From: Paracoccus methylovorus
GTDB lineage: Bacteria > Pseudomonadota > Alphaproteobacteria > Rhodobacterales > Rhodobacteraceae
Length of the DNA: 64,000 nucleotides
Assembly (NCBI RefSeq): GCF_016919705.1
Contig: NZ_CP070368.1
Coordinates: 1,736,001-1,800,000 of the forward strand
Direction of reading: 5' to 3'
The notes beneath the pieces are model-generated. The model had not been told where the DNA came from, did no database searches, and worked only from the letters and a program-made list of their open reading frames with translations. Made by a program: the position numbers and the translations under genes. This document shows positions 15,701 through 24,068 of the stretch, piece by piece (positions within the stretch are counted from its first letter, which is position 1; each line of letters starts with the position of its first letter).

Positions 15701-16722
15701 GCCCAGTTCCCCTTGGAGATCAGGCCCAGATCCTCAAGCTGGCGCCAATCCTGCAATTCGCAGGATTCCTCGCACCAGAAATCCGGGTCGTCCCGCAACC
15801 CGGCGTGATAGGCGAGGTATTCCTGGCTGTTGGCGTAATGCTGACGACGGGTCAGTTCCTCGGCGGATTTCTCGACAAAGGTGGACAGGAATTTGGCGTG
15901 CAAAAGACAGCCCGAGGCCTTTTCCCCGCCGTTCTCGTCATAGACCCGGTTCAGCGAGCGTGGCAGCAGCATATGGGTCGAACTGAGATAGGCTTGACCG
16001 CGTCGCCATCGGACCAGCGGAATCTTGTTCAGCGCCGGCGCACTTTCGGGGTCGTCCGCGAAAAACGCCCGCGCGCGCGGCCCCCCCTGAATCCAAAGAT
16101 TGCCATATTCGCCATTCTTGCGGATGACATAATTGGCCGGATCGAACCAGCGCGCCACCTGAAACGGGTCCTGCCCGGCGCGATAGGGCTGCGCAGTCAG
16201 CGAACCCTTGGGATACATGTCCAGCAACATGGCCGAGAAGGATCGGATATTGCTGGCGTCCAGCCAATCGGTCAGCGCCTGCAAGGGCCTTGTGTCGTGA
16301 TGCGGATAGATCAGGAATTCGTCGCAATCCACCGTCAGGCACCAATGTCCTGCGCCATACCGGCGCAACAACCAGTTCAGCCAGTCGAGCCCAAAGAGCG
16401 CATCCTTATAGCTGGCATGGGTCAGCCAGACCGAGACATCGGGCTGATTGGCCAGATATTCGCATCCGCCATCATCCGAGCCATTATCGACCACCAGAAA
16501 ATGCCGGATACCCATCGCCCGGTAATAATCCAGAAACCACGGCAGACGCAGCGCCTCGTTACGGATGGCGGTGAACAGCAGGATATCGCCCGGTTGGATT
16601 TGGGCGGTACGGTCCCACAGCGGACGCAGCCGCCGGCGACACCGAAACGCGCGCCATAACAGCCATTGACGGCGGGCGCGGAGTCTAAGCTTTTGCCGAA
16701 GAATCCTGAACAGGCGCGGCAC
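15697..16722 (-). CDS. Glycosyltransferase family 2-like protein
   Basis: A 341-residue protein with a GT-A fold of the GT2_4/GT92-like kind: IQPGDILLFTAIRNEALRLPWFLDYYRAMGI, then HFLVVDNGSDDGG and a WCLTVDCDEFLIYP segment that supplies the DxD-type metal site. The last part is Trp/Tyr-rich and ends EDLGLISKGNWA. The N-terminus is very basic (about 35 residues). The start is GTG at 16722; an ATG nearby is out of frame. Probably adds one sugar in the surface glycan pathway; donor and acceptor are unknown. Confidence 0.8.
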   Translation of the reverse strand: MPRLFRILRQKLRLRARRQWLLWRAFRCRRRLRPLWDRTAQIQPGDILLFTAIRNEALRLPWFLDYYRAMGIRHFLVVDNGSDDGGCEYLANQPDVSVWLTHASYKDALFGLDWLNWLLRRYGAGHWCLTVDCDEFLIYPHHDTRPLQALTDWLDASNIRSFSAMLLDMYPKGSLTAQPYRAGQDPFQVARWFDPANYVIRKNGEYGNLWIQGGPRARAFFADDPESAPALNKIPLVRWRRGQAYLSSTHMLLPRSLNRVYDENGGEKASGCLLHAKFLSTFVEKSAEELTRRQHYANSQEYLAYHAGLRDDPDFWCEESCELQDWRQLEDLGLISKGNWA

Positions 16723-16756
16723 GGACCATCTTACCTTTTGCCGCTGTTACATAACC

Positions 16757-17986
16757 TTAACGCGCATGTGGCGCAATGATTGGGCTCAACCCGGCGTAGA
16801 AAAGTGCAAAATGCCCGTCCCAATCGGGCACCGGCCAGGGCGGCAGCCGCACTGGCGGTGCAGCAGCCAGACGCGCAACTTCCGCCGCCCAGTCGCCCGC
16901 AGCGTCCGGGGACAGCCAGGTCGCGTAGTCGCCCAACATCTCACGCGCCGCAGGCGAAGGGGCGGCGAGGACGGGAATGCCCCGCCCCGCCGCCTCGGTC
17001 AGCGGCAGGCCGAAACCTTCGGCCCGGCTGGGCATCAACAGGCCATGGCTGCGGCCGATCAGTTCGGCCACCGCACCGTCGTCAAGATCGGACAGCTCGC
17101 GCACCGGACCATCGGGCGGCAGCCGGTCAAGCCGGGCAAAGACCTCGCGATTCTCCCAGCCACGGCGCCCGATGATGAAAAGCTGCGGCGGATCGGGCCG
17201 CAGGGTCAATTGCTGCCATGCGTCCAGAAGAAGGGCGTGGTTCTTGCGCGGCTCGATGGTGCCCAACGTAACGAAGAAAGGGCGCGAGAGATCCAGATCC
17301 GCGGGCAGTCCGGCTGCATCTGGCGCAGCCAGCCGGGTGCCGATCGGAGCCGCAATGACCGGGGTCGCATCCGGCAGGTTCAGCCGGTCGCGCCAGCGCA
17401 GCACATCGGCACGGGTCGCCCCCGAGACGGTCAGGACCAACTCGGCCTGCCCCAGCGCCGCGATGAAACGAGCGCGGAACTTGTCATCCTGCCCGGCGCG
17501 GGTGAATTCGGGATGGTCCAGCGGAATCGTGTCGTGGATCAGCACAGCGCGGGGCAAGGGGCGCAGGTTTTGCAGCAACTCCCGTTGCAGATTGGCGTGG
17601 CCGACATTCAGATAGACCGCCTGCCCCAGATACGCTTGCGCGACAGGGCCAAGGCCGTGCCCGTCACGCCCGGCGCGCGCCAGCGCCATGCGACGCAGCG
17701 CGGCCTCGGCCCGCGCGGGCAAGCTATAGCGTCCCCGCAAACGATCCAGAAAATCGGGCGGCGGCAGGTCATCCAGCTTGCCGCCCAACCAGCGCAAAAT
17801 AGCTGCCCCGGCCAGCGGCGGCAGCAGCAACTGACCCCGCCGCACCCGGCAAAGCAGCAGATGCGGGCGGGTTTGCAGATGAGCCAGCCATTCGGCCTCG
17901 ACCCGGTCTATACCCGTCGCCGGGCCGCCGCCAAGCCGCGAGATCAGCCGTGAGACGTCCAGCAGAACAGCCGCGTCAGGCCCCAT
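16757..17986 (-). CDS. Glycosyltransferase, GT4 family
   Basis: A 409-residue GT-B enzyme. The C-terminal donor domain is clear: FFVTLGTIEPRKNHALLLDAW, LFIIGRRGWENREV and the GT4 motif SRAEGFGLPLTEAAGRGIPVLA with the acidic donor-binding residue. The N-terminal acceptor domain begins LLDVSRLISRLGGGPATGIDRVEAEW. The start at 17986 (MGPDAAVLLD) overlaps the galE stop; the frame is open to 18022. It should transfer a hexose from a nucleotide sugar, possibly UDP-Glc or UDP-Gal supplied by the adjacent galU and galE. Confidence 0.85.
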   Translation of the reverse strand: MGPDAAVLLDVSRLISRLGGGPATGIDRVEAEWLAHLQTRPHLLLCRVRRGQLLLPPLAGAAILRWLGGKLDDLPPPDFLDRLRGRYSLPARAEAALRRMALARAGRDGHGLGPVAQAYLGQAVYLNVGHANLQRELLQNLRPLPRAVLIHDTIPLDHPEFTRAGQDDKFRARFIAALGQAELVLTVSGATRADVLRWRDRLNLPDATPVIAAPIGTRLAAPDAAGLPADLDLSRPFFVTLGTIEPRKNHALLLDAWQQLTLRPDPPQLFIIGRRGWENREVFARLDRLPPDGPVRELSDLDDGAVAELIGRSHGLLMPSRAEGFGLPLTEAAGRGIPVLAAPSPAAREMLGDYATWLSPDAAGDWAAEVARLAAAPPVRLPPWPVPDWDGHFALFYAGLSPIIAPHAR

Positions 17987-18974
17987 ATCCGCCGTTCTGG
18001 TGCCAGCGCCAGGCATCGCCAATCATCTGCGGCAGGGTTGAACGGGTGGGGTTCCAGCCAAGCACCGACACCGCCTTTTCACTGCCCGAGACCAGCTTGA
18101 CCGCATCGCCACCGCGTCGCGGTCCCTCGGTCAACGGCACAGGCCGATTGGTCACATGGTGGGAATGGTCGATCACCTCGCGCACCGAGAAGCCGTTGCC
18201 GGTGCCAAGGCAAAAGACCTCGTGCCCGCCAGCCGCCACCTTGCCGTCCAGCAGGTATTTCAGCCCCAGCACATGCGCATCGACCAGGTCCATCACATGC
18301 ACATAATCGCGGATACAGGTGCCGTCCGGCGTGGGATAATCCGTGCCGTGAATGGTCAGCGCCGCGCGCTTGCCGTCGATGGCGTCAAGGATCAGCGGGA
18401 TCAGATGCGTTTCGGGTTGGTGGAACTCGCCCACCTCGGCATCCGGGTCCGCGCCGGCCACGTTGAAATAGCGGAAGATTACCGACTTCAACCCGTCCGA
18501 GGCCCCGAAATCCTTGAGCATATCCTCGATCGCGCGCTTGCTGGCGCCATAGGCGTTCAGCGGCGTCTGTGCGGTCATCTCGTCCAACACCACCCCATCG
18601 TGGTCGCCGTAAGTGGCGCAGGTCGAGCTGAACACGAAGTTCCGCACACCCGCCGCCAGCGTCGCCTCGATCAGGCTGAGCGAGGCGCTGACATTGCCGC
18701 GCCAGTATTTGCCCGGCTCGCGCATCGCCTCGCCCACCTGGCTGAGTGCGGCGAAATGCATCACGGCGACGGGCTTATGCCGGGCGAACACCTCGTCCAG
18801 CCGCGCACGGTCCAGCAGATCGCCCTGTTCGAAGGGGCCGAATTTCACCGCCTGCTGCCAGCCGGTGCACAGGTTGTCATAGGTGACGGGCTCAAAACCC
18901 GCCGCGCGCAATGCCTTGCAGGCGTGCGAGCCGATATAGCCCGCGCCGCCAGTTACCAGAACCTTGTCTGTCAT
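17976..18974 (-). CDS. galE: UDP-glucose 4-epimerase
   Basis: A 332-residue extended short-chain dehydrogenase that interconverts UDP-glucose and UDP-galactose. The NAD motif is VTGGAGYIGSHACKAL at residues 7-22, Ser-Thr of the active site is in FVFSSTCATYGD, and YGASKRAIE supplies Tyr and Lys. The regions KSVIFRYFNVAGADPD and HVMDLVDAHVL are typical. It follows galU by 6 bases and overlaps the next glycosyltransferase, so it belongs to the sugar-nucleotide supply of this block. Confidence 0.96.
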   Translation of the reverse strand: MTDKVLVTGGAGYIGSHACKALRAAGFEPVTYDNLCTGWQQAVKFGPFEQGDLLDRARLDEVFARHKPVAVMHFAALSQVGEAMREPGKYWRGNVSASLSLIEATLAAGVRNFVFSSTCATYGDHDGVVLDEMTAQTPLNAYGASKRAIEDMLKDFGASDGLKSVIFRYFNVAGADPDAEVGEFHQPETHLIPLILDAIDGKRAALTIHGTDYPTPDGTCIRDYVHVMDLVDAHVLGLKYLLDGKVAAGGHEVFCLGTGNGFSVREVIDHSHHVTNRPVPLTEGPRRGGDAVKLVSGSEKAVSVLGWNPTRSTLPQMIGDAWRWHQNGGYGA

Positions 18975-18980
18975 ATCCCG

Positions 18981-19871
18981 TTATTCCGCCGCCTTGCGCA
19001 TTGCCAGGACGTCGGACAGGTAATCCGCGAATTCGTCCTTGAGTTCGTCACGCGCCAGACCGAAGGCCACGGTCGCCTGCAGGAAGCCGGCCTTGGAGCC
19101 GCAGTCGAACCGCTGGCCGCGGAAACGCAGGCCGTAAACGTCCCGCCCTTCGGCGATCTCGTCGGCGATGGCGTCGGTCAGTTGGATCTCGCCGCCCGAG
19201 CCTTGCTTGAGCTTGTTGAGACTGCCCAGCACTGTCGGCGCCAGAATGTAACGGCCGATGACCGCAAGGTTCGAAGGCGGGTTTTCCTTGGGCTTTTCAA
19301 TCATGCCTTTGGCACGGACGATGGCGCCCATGTCCTCGGCCACGTCCAGGACGCCGTAAGCCTTGGTCTTTTCGACGGGGACTTCCATCGTGGCGACCAT
19401 GCTGCCGCCGGTTTCCTGATAGGCTTCGATCATCTGCTGAAGACAGGGTGGTTCGCCCATGATCACGTCGTCGGTCAGGATGACGGCAAAGGGCTCATCG
19501 CCAACAAGACGACGCGCGCACCACACCGCATGGCCAAGGCCCAACGCCTTATGCTGGCGGATATAGGCGATGGCGCCCGAGTCCATGTTGGTCGAGCGCA
19601 GGATATCCAGCAGTTCGGTCTTGCCGGCCTTTTTCAGATTCGATTCCAGCTCGTGGGCATGGTCGAAATAATCCTCGAGCGCACCCTTGCCGCGCGAGGT
19701 GACAAAGATGAATTCCTCGATCCCCGCCGCACGCGCCTCGTCGATGGCATACTGGATCAGCGGGCGATCCACCAAGGTCATGATCTCCTTGGGAATGCTT
19801 TTCGTGGCGGGTAGAAAGCGGGTGCCCAGTCCAGCCACGGGGAAGATGGCCTTGGTGACTTTGCGAGTCAT
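18981..19871 (-). CDS. galU: UTP--glucose-1-phosphate uridylyltransferase
   Basis: A 296-residue nucleotidyltransferase making UDP-glucose from UTP and glucose 1-phosphate. The N-terminal signature KAIFPVAGLGTRFLPATKSIPKEIMTLVDRPLIQYAIDEA and the FAVILTDDVIMGEPPCLQQM segment are diagnostic. An AGGAGA ribosome binding site lies before the ATG. The 153-base gap ahead of it is AT-rich and probably holds the promoter of the galU-galE-GT unit. Confidence 0.96.
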   Translation of the reverse strand: MTRKVTKAIFPVAGLGTRFLPATKSIPKEIMTLVDRPLIQYAIDEARAAGIEEFIFVTSRGKGALEDYFDHAHELESNLKKAGKTELLDILRSTNMDSGAIAYIRQHKALGLGHAVWCARRLVGDEPFAVILTDDVIMGEPPCLQQMIEAYQETGGSMVATMEVPVEKTKAYGVLDVAEDMGAIVRAKGMIEKPKENPPSNLAVIGRYILAPTVLGSLNKLKQGSGGEIQLTDAIADEIAEGRDVYGLRFRGQRFDCGSKAGFLQATVAFGLARDELKDEFADYLSDVLAMRKAAE

Positions 19872-20024
19872 GAATTTCGGTCTCCTGATTCCTGCGCCGA
19901 CACGGGGCGTGTATCTCTTTCAGCGCCTGCGCAACAAGCGTCTGGTCAGCACAGTCGTTCCCTAAAAATAGCAAATCGATTCAATTTTTGCACTATACGG
20001 CGTTTTTTCGCTGGGTCACCTCCG

Positions 20025-21245
20025 TCATCCAGGCAAATTTCCCCGCTCGCGCAAAATGCGCGCATTCTTGCTCAGAAATATGACAGGCGGATCACCGGGG
20101 CGGGATGGCGCCCAAAGTCCACCACATTGTTCCCACCAGCCACCCGGAGCAAGGGTCCGCCGATGCGGTAGAAAACCGGGCGTCAGCAGCAATAACGTCA
20201 CCGTCTGGCCCTGTGCCACGACCTGCGCCGCACGGGCGCGCAAAGCGCGCGCCTGCCAATACCAGCCCGCCAGAAACAGCGGCTCACCGGCCATCGCCAT
20301 CCGCGGCATGGGCCGCAACGGCGGCGGCGGGGGGCGAGACCATGGGGCCGGCGGCGCTGGCGACGGTCCCTGCCCCTCAGCCAAGCCCCGCTCAAGCGTC
20401 GCAAGGATCGGCGCGATGGCAAAGGGGTCAAGCCGTCCGGCCACCATATGCCGCAACAGCCGTCGCCGCTGGCTGTCGCGCAGGCCGCCGATGTCGCCCC
20501 CATGCCGCGCGGCAAAGATCGCGGCCGACCGGCCGATGGCGGTCAGGTCACGCGGCACCCCTCCTTTGCCACGGCCGGGGCCGGGGGCGATACCGTGGAT
20601 CACCTGCGCCGAGGGAACCACTGCGGTCAGCCCCTGCGGAAAGCGCGCAGCCATGCGCATGTTCACGTCGCTTTCGTCCAGATAATAGGGGAATGCCGGA
20701 TCAAAGCCGCCGATGGCCAACAGCGCCTCGCGCCGAAAACCGCAATTCGTGCCGATAGTACTGACCGGACAGCCGTTTTCGGGCGACAGCAACGTGGTCT
20801 TTGCGATATCCAGCGGCTCGGTGGCACCCGAAGGGGTGATCCGCTCGGCCCGCACCTGCCAGCGCAACCCGTCCGGGCCGCGGGTAAAGCCGGTGGCTGC
20901 GACAACGCGCGGATCGGCAAGGGGACGGGCCAGCGCCTCGGCCCAGCCCGACTCGGCCAACGCGTCATCGTCGATGAACAGCACCACCTCGCCGGCTGCC
21001 AGCGCCAGTCCTTCGTTGCGCGCGGCGGAAATATTGGCGTGGTCAAAGGCCAACCGTTTCAGTGGCAGGTCCGGGCGCATGCCCGAAGAGGCCGGATCGG
21101 CGACCAGCACCACCTCGAAATCGGGATGGGTCTGGCCCGCCAGCGCGGTCAGACAGCGCGCAAGTGCCTGTGGCCGGTGGCGCGAGATGACGACGATACT
21201 TGCCGAAGGCATATGACTTGTCGAAGGCTCATGGCCCTCGGGCAT
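20025..21245 (-). CDS. Glycosyltransferase family 2 protein
   Basis: A 406-residue protein. Residues about 12-230 are a GT2 domain: ASIVVISRHRPQALARCLTAL, LVADPASSG, ISAARNEGLALAAGEVVLFIDDDALAE (DDD metal site) and TIGTNCGFRREALLAIGGFDPAFPYYLDESDVNMR. The remaining 170 residues are Pro/Arg/Ala-rich with no recognised domain. The start ATG overlaps the kdsB stop in TGATG, so the two are coupled. It probably acts on a Kdo-containing core or other surface glycan, judged by its coupling to kdsB. Confidence 0.85.
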   Translation of the reverse strand: MPEGHEPSTSHMPSASIVVISRHRPQALARCLTALAGQTHPDFEVVLVADPASSGMRPDLPLKRLAFDHANISAARNEGLALAAGEVVLFIDDDALAESGWAEALARPLADPRVVAATGFTRGPDGLRWQVRAERITPSGATEPLDIAKTTLLSPENGCPVSTIGTNCGFRREALLAIGGFDPAFPYYLDESDVNMRMAARFPQGLTAVVPSAQVIHGIAPGPGRGKGGVPRDLTAIGRSAAIFAARHGGDIGGLRDSQRRRLLRHMVAGRLDPFAIAPILATLERGLAEGQGPSPAPPAPWSRPPPPPLRPMPRMAMAGEPLFLAGWYWQARALRARAAQVVAQGQTVTLLLLTPGFLPHRRTLAPGGWWEQCGGLWAPSRPGDPPVIFLSKNARILRERGNLPG

Positions 21246-22045
21246 CAGGCGATGCCCATCCGCTGCATCATCGCCTCCAGCTTGGGCACATCCGAGGGGT
21301 TGTTCAGTTCCCAGAACTCACGGCCCTTCGCCTCGACCTCGACGCAAAGGATGCGCCGACCGCGTTCCAGAAAGCGCAACTGTTCAAGGCCCTCCAGCAC
21401 CTCCAGCCGGCCTTCTCCCCACGCCGGATATTCCGCCAGCGCCTGGGGGCGATAGGCATAGACGCCGACATGATGGTATACGGGGGTCGGGTCGCTGGGA
21501 CCGAAATCAGCCCCGGCATAGGGGATGACCTCCTTGGAGAAATAAAGCGCACGGCCGTCATGGCCGAAAACAGCGGTGGTGCCACCCACGCGCCCCGCCA
21601 CCCGGTCGGCGATCAGTTCAGAACGCATGGCACCAGAACAGCGCAGCACCGGCGTCGCCACATCGGCCCCCGGATCGGCGCGCAGGCCGGCGATCAGTTC
21701 CTCGACGAACCAGGCGGGGGTCAACGGCGCGTCCCCTTGCAGGTTCACCACGATCTGGGGCGACAGTCCCAGCCGTTCCACCGCCTCGGCACAGCGCTCG
21801 GTGCCGTTGCGGGCCGTGGTCGAGGTCATGGCGACCTCGGCCCCGAACCCCTCGGCATGGGCGCGGATGCTGTCGTCATCCGTGGCGACGATTACACGGT
21901 CAACGCCCTGAACGGCACGCGCCGCCTCCCAACTGCGGCGGATCAGCGAAAGCCCCTCGCCGGTCGCGCCACGCAGTTCGACCAGCGGCTTGCCGGGATA
22001 GCGCGTCGAGGCATGCCGCGCCGGAATGACGATAACGACGGACAT
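21245..22045 (-). CDS. kdsB: 3-deoxy-manno-octulosonate cytidylyltransferase
   Basis: A 266-residue enzyme that activates Kdo as CMP-Kdo for lipopolysaccharide or capsule. The signature VIVIPARHASTRYPGKPLVEL, the DDDSIRAHAEGFG and RNGTERCAEAV segments and VVNLQGDAPLTP match KdsB/CMP-sugar synthetases, and YHHVGVYAYRPQAL is typical. The start at 22045 has AAGGA 8 bases upstream, inside the end of cysQ; the longer frame to 22120 would overlap cysQ and lacks family similarity. Confidence 0.92.
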   Translation of the reverse strand: MSVVIVIPARHASTRYPGKPLVELRGATGEGLSLIRRSWEAARAVQGVDRVIVATDDDSIRAHAEGFGAEVAMTSTTARNGTERCAEAVERLGLSPQIVVNLQGDAPLTPAWFVEELIAGLRADPGADVATPVLRCSGAMRSELIADRVAGRVGGTTAVFGHDGRALYFSKEVIPYAGADFGPSDPTPVYHHVGVYAYRPQALAEYPAWGEGRLEVLEGLEQLRFLERGRRILCVEVEAKGREFWELNNPSDVPKLEAMMQRMGIA

Positions 22046-22049
22046 GCGA

Positions 22050-22847
22050 TCAGTCCTTGACCAGCAGCACGCCCGGGGCAAAGGCGATAAAGAACGGATT
22101 GTCGAACCCCGGCTTGCCATATTTCAACGGTGTGTGGTCGTCGAAGCGCACCACTTCGCCGCCTGCTCCGCGCAGCACCGCATCGCCGGCTGCGGTGTCC
22201 CATTCCATCGTGCGGCCCAGACGCGGGTAAAGATCGGCCTCGCCCGTGGCGACAAGGCAGAATTTCAGCGAGGAACCAGCCGAGGTCATGTCCCGCACCC
22301 CATAGCGGCCGATATACTCGTCGGTTGCGGCATCCCGGTGCGATTTCGAGGCGACCACCATCAGCGCCCGGTTGTCGGGGGTCGAGTTGACGCCGATGGG
22401 CGTGACCTCGCCCGGCTTTTCACCGAAGGGAGCCTTTTCCTCGACCGAGCCGCCCTGCGCGGTGGTATAGAACAGCCGCCCCTTGGCCGGGGCATAGACC
22501 ACGCCAAAGCGGGGCACACCGTTTTCCACATAGGCGATGTTGACGGTAAAATCGCCGCGACGCTGCACGAATTCCTTGGTGCCGTCCAGCGGATCGACGA
22601 TCAGGAAGGTTGAAAGGCTCTGGCCATGGGTTTCGGCCTGCTCTTCGGTCACCAGCGCAATGTCGGGAAAGGCCGCGCGCAACCCGGCCGAGATCAACGC
22701 ATCCGCGGCCTCATCGGCCTCGGTCACGGGCGAAGAATCGGATTTCGCCCGCACCTCGAAATCGTCGCTGCCATAGATCTTCATGATCTCGTCGCCGGCC
22801 TGCAAGGCAAGGCGTCGCATTTCCGCAATCATTTGATCGAATTGCAT
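22050..22847 (-). CDS. cysQ: 3'(2'),5'-bisphosphate nucleotidase
   Basis: A 265-residue member of the inositol monophosphatase fold that hydrolyses PAP, the by-product of PAPS-dependent sulfation. Metal-site motifs are TEEQAE, then IVDPLDGTKEFVQRRGDFTVNIA, and the C-terminal WDTAAGDAVLRGAGG. The start at 22847 has GGAAAGGAAAA upstream; the open frame to 23060 is non-coding. It heads the minus-strand run into kdsB and the glycosyltransferases and ends 4 bases before the kdsB start. Its presence with a sulfotransferase downstream supports a sulfated product, although CysQ also serves sulfate assimilation. Confidence 0.93.
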   Translation of the reverse strand: MQFDQMIAEMRRLALQAGDEIMKIYGSDDFEVRAKSDSSPVTEADEAADALISAGLRAAFPDIALVTEEQAETHGQSLSTFLIVDPLDGTKEFVQRRGDFTVNIAYVENGVPRFGVVYAPAKGRLFYTTAQGGSVEEKAPFGEKPGEVTPIGVNSTPDNRALMVVASKSHRDAATDEYIGRYGVRDMTSAGSSLKFCLVATGEADLYPRLGRTMEWDTAAGDAVLRGAGGEVVRFDDHTPLKYGKPGFDNPFFIAFAPGVLLVKD

Positions 22848-22991
22848 GGTTTTTCCTTTCCGACCCGTAGCCTCGGGGATGCGGTGCCGATTGAATACGG
22901 CTGTCGGCTTCCTTATGATGCGGCGGACCGCGCAGGGCAAGCATCCCTCACGGACCGCAACAGAAACCCAAGGCAGGAAACCGACCGGCCG

Positions 22992-23813
22992 ATGTTCACC
23001 CAGCGCCGCAGCCGCAACATGGTCGAGGCCGCGTTCACCACGCTGTCGCTGATCTATCATGTCACGGTGAATAACCTGCGCAAGGGGCAGCGCAATGCCG
23101 TGGTCGGGCTACTCATGACGGTCGTGCAGGCCGTCGCGATGGTTCTGGGCTTTTATCTGTTGTTTGCCATGATGGGGGTGCGGCGCGCGCCAATCCGGGG
23201 CGACTACATCCTTTACATCATGTCCGGGATATTCATGTTCATGGCCCATTCGCAGGCCATGGGCGCGGTGGCCGGTGCCGGCAATCCCAGCAACCAGATG
23301 ATGAAGCACGGGCCTATGAACACCGCGGTGATGATCTCGGCCGCAGCGCTTGCTTCGCTTTACCGACAGACCTTTTCCAGCATCGTGGTGTTGTCGGGTT
23401 ATCATTTCCTGATTGAGCCCATCCATATCGACAACCCGCTGGCCTGCTATGCGATGCTGCTGCTTGCCTGGTTTTCGGGCTGCTGCATCGGGCTGATATT
23501 CCTGTCGATGCGTCCGTGGTGGCCGCAGGCCGCGCAGGTGCTGACCCAGCTTTACCAGCGCCTCAACATGGTGTTTTCCGGCAAGATGTTCGTGGCCAAC
23601 ATGATGCCTACCATGATGCTGCATATGTTTTCCTGGAACCCGCTGTTTCATATCATCGACCAGACGCGGGGCTTCGCCTTCATCAACTATTCTCCGCGAA
23701 ATTCGTCCTTGGAATATCCGATCTATGCCACGCTGACATTGCTGATGATCGGGCTTATGGCGGAATTCGTGACCCGCAAGGCCGTTTCGCTCAGTTGGTC
23801 GGCCGCACGTTGA
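22992..23813 (+). CDS. ABC-2 type polysaccharide export permease (KpsM/Wzm-like)
   Basis: A 273-residue inner-membrane protein with about six hydrophobic segments and many Met residues. The N-terminal amphipathic region (MVEAAFTTLSLIYHVTVNNLRKGQRNAVVG) and the NPLFHIIDQTRGFAF stretch fit ABC-2 permeases of capsule and O-antigen export. It is divergent from cysQ, with 144 bases between. No ATPase partner gene lies beside it; dnaK follows. It probably exports the glycan made by the adjacent block, with an ATPase encoded elsewhere. The start at 22992 is the first good ATG; the larger frame upstream overlaps the cysQ promoter. Confidence 0.82.
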   Translation: MFTQRRSRNMVEAAFTTLSLIYHVTVNNLRKGQRNAVVGLLMTVVQAVAMVLGFYLLFAMMGVRRAPIRGDYILYIMSGIFMFMAHSQAMGAVAGAGNPSNQMMKHGPMNTAVMISAAALASLYRQTFSSIVVLSGYHFLIEPIHIDNPLACYAMLLLAWFSGCCIGLIFLSMRPWWPQAAQVLTQLYQRLNMVFSGKMFVANMMPTMMLHMFSWNPLFHIIDQTRGFAFINYSPRNSSLEYPIYATLTLLMIGLMAEFVTRKAVSLSWSAAR

Positions 23814-23922
23814 GCCGGCGCCACGTCTTGCCCCCGCCGCGCTTTGGCACCGGCTTTTGCGCGGCCTTGCGCGGACCTCCAGGCCGCGGGCGCCGAGAGC
23901 ATATTTTCTGCTGCTCGGCCAG

Positions 23923-23951
23923 CTTGCAGCCCGCCAGACCCCTTCCTATAT
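23923..23951 (+). promoter_or_regulatory. Sigma-32 (RpoH)-type promoter of dnaK
   Basis: CTTGCA, 17 bases, then CTATAT matches the alphaproteobacterial heat-shock promoter pattern (CTTG, 17-18 bases, CYTATNT). Transcription would start near 23958, giving a 5' leader of about 110 bases before the dnaK ATG. Confidence 0.7.
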
Positions 23952-24068
23952 AGGCCCATGAAGCGCGAAGGGCCCCTGAACAGGTCCCTTCGGTCAATCC
24001 AGGGATCGGGCTTCGGGGGCCGCTCAAGGACCCAAGGCCCAGAATATCGCCGCAAGAAAGGTTATTGC

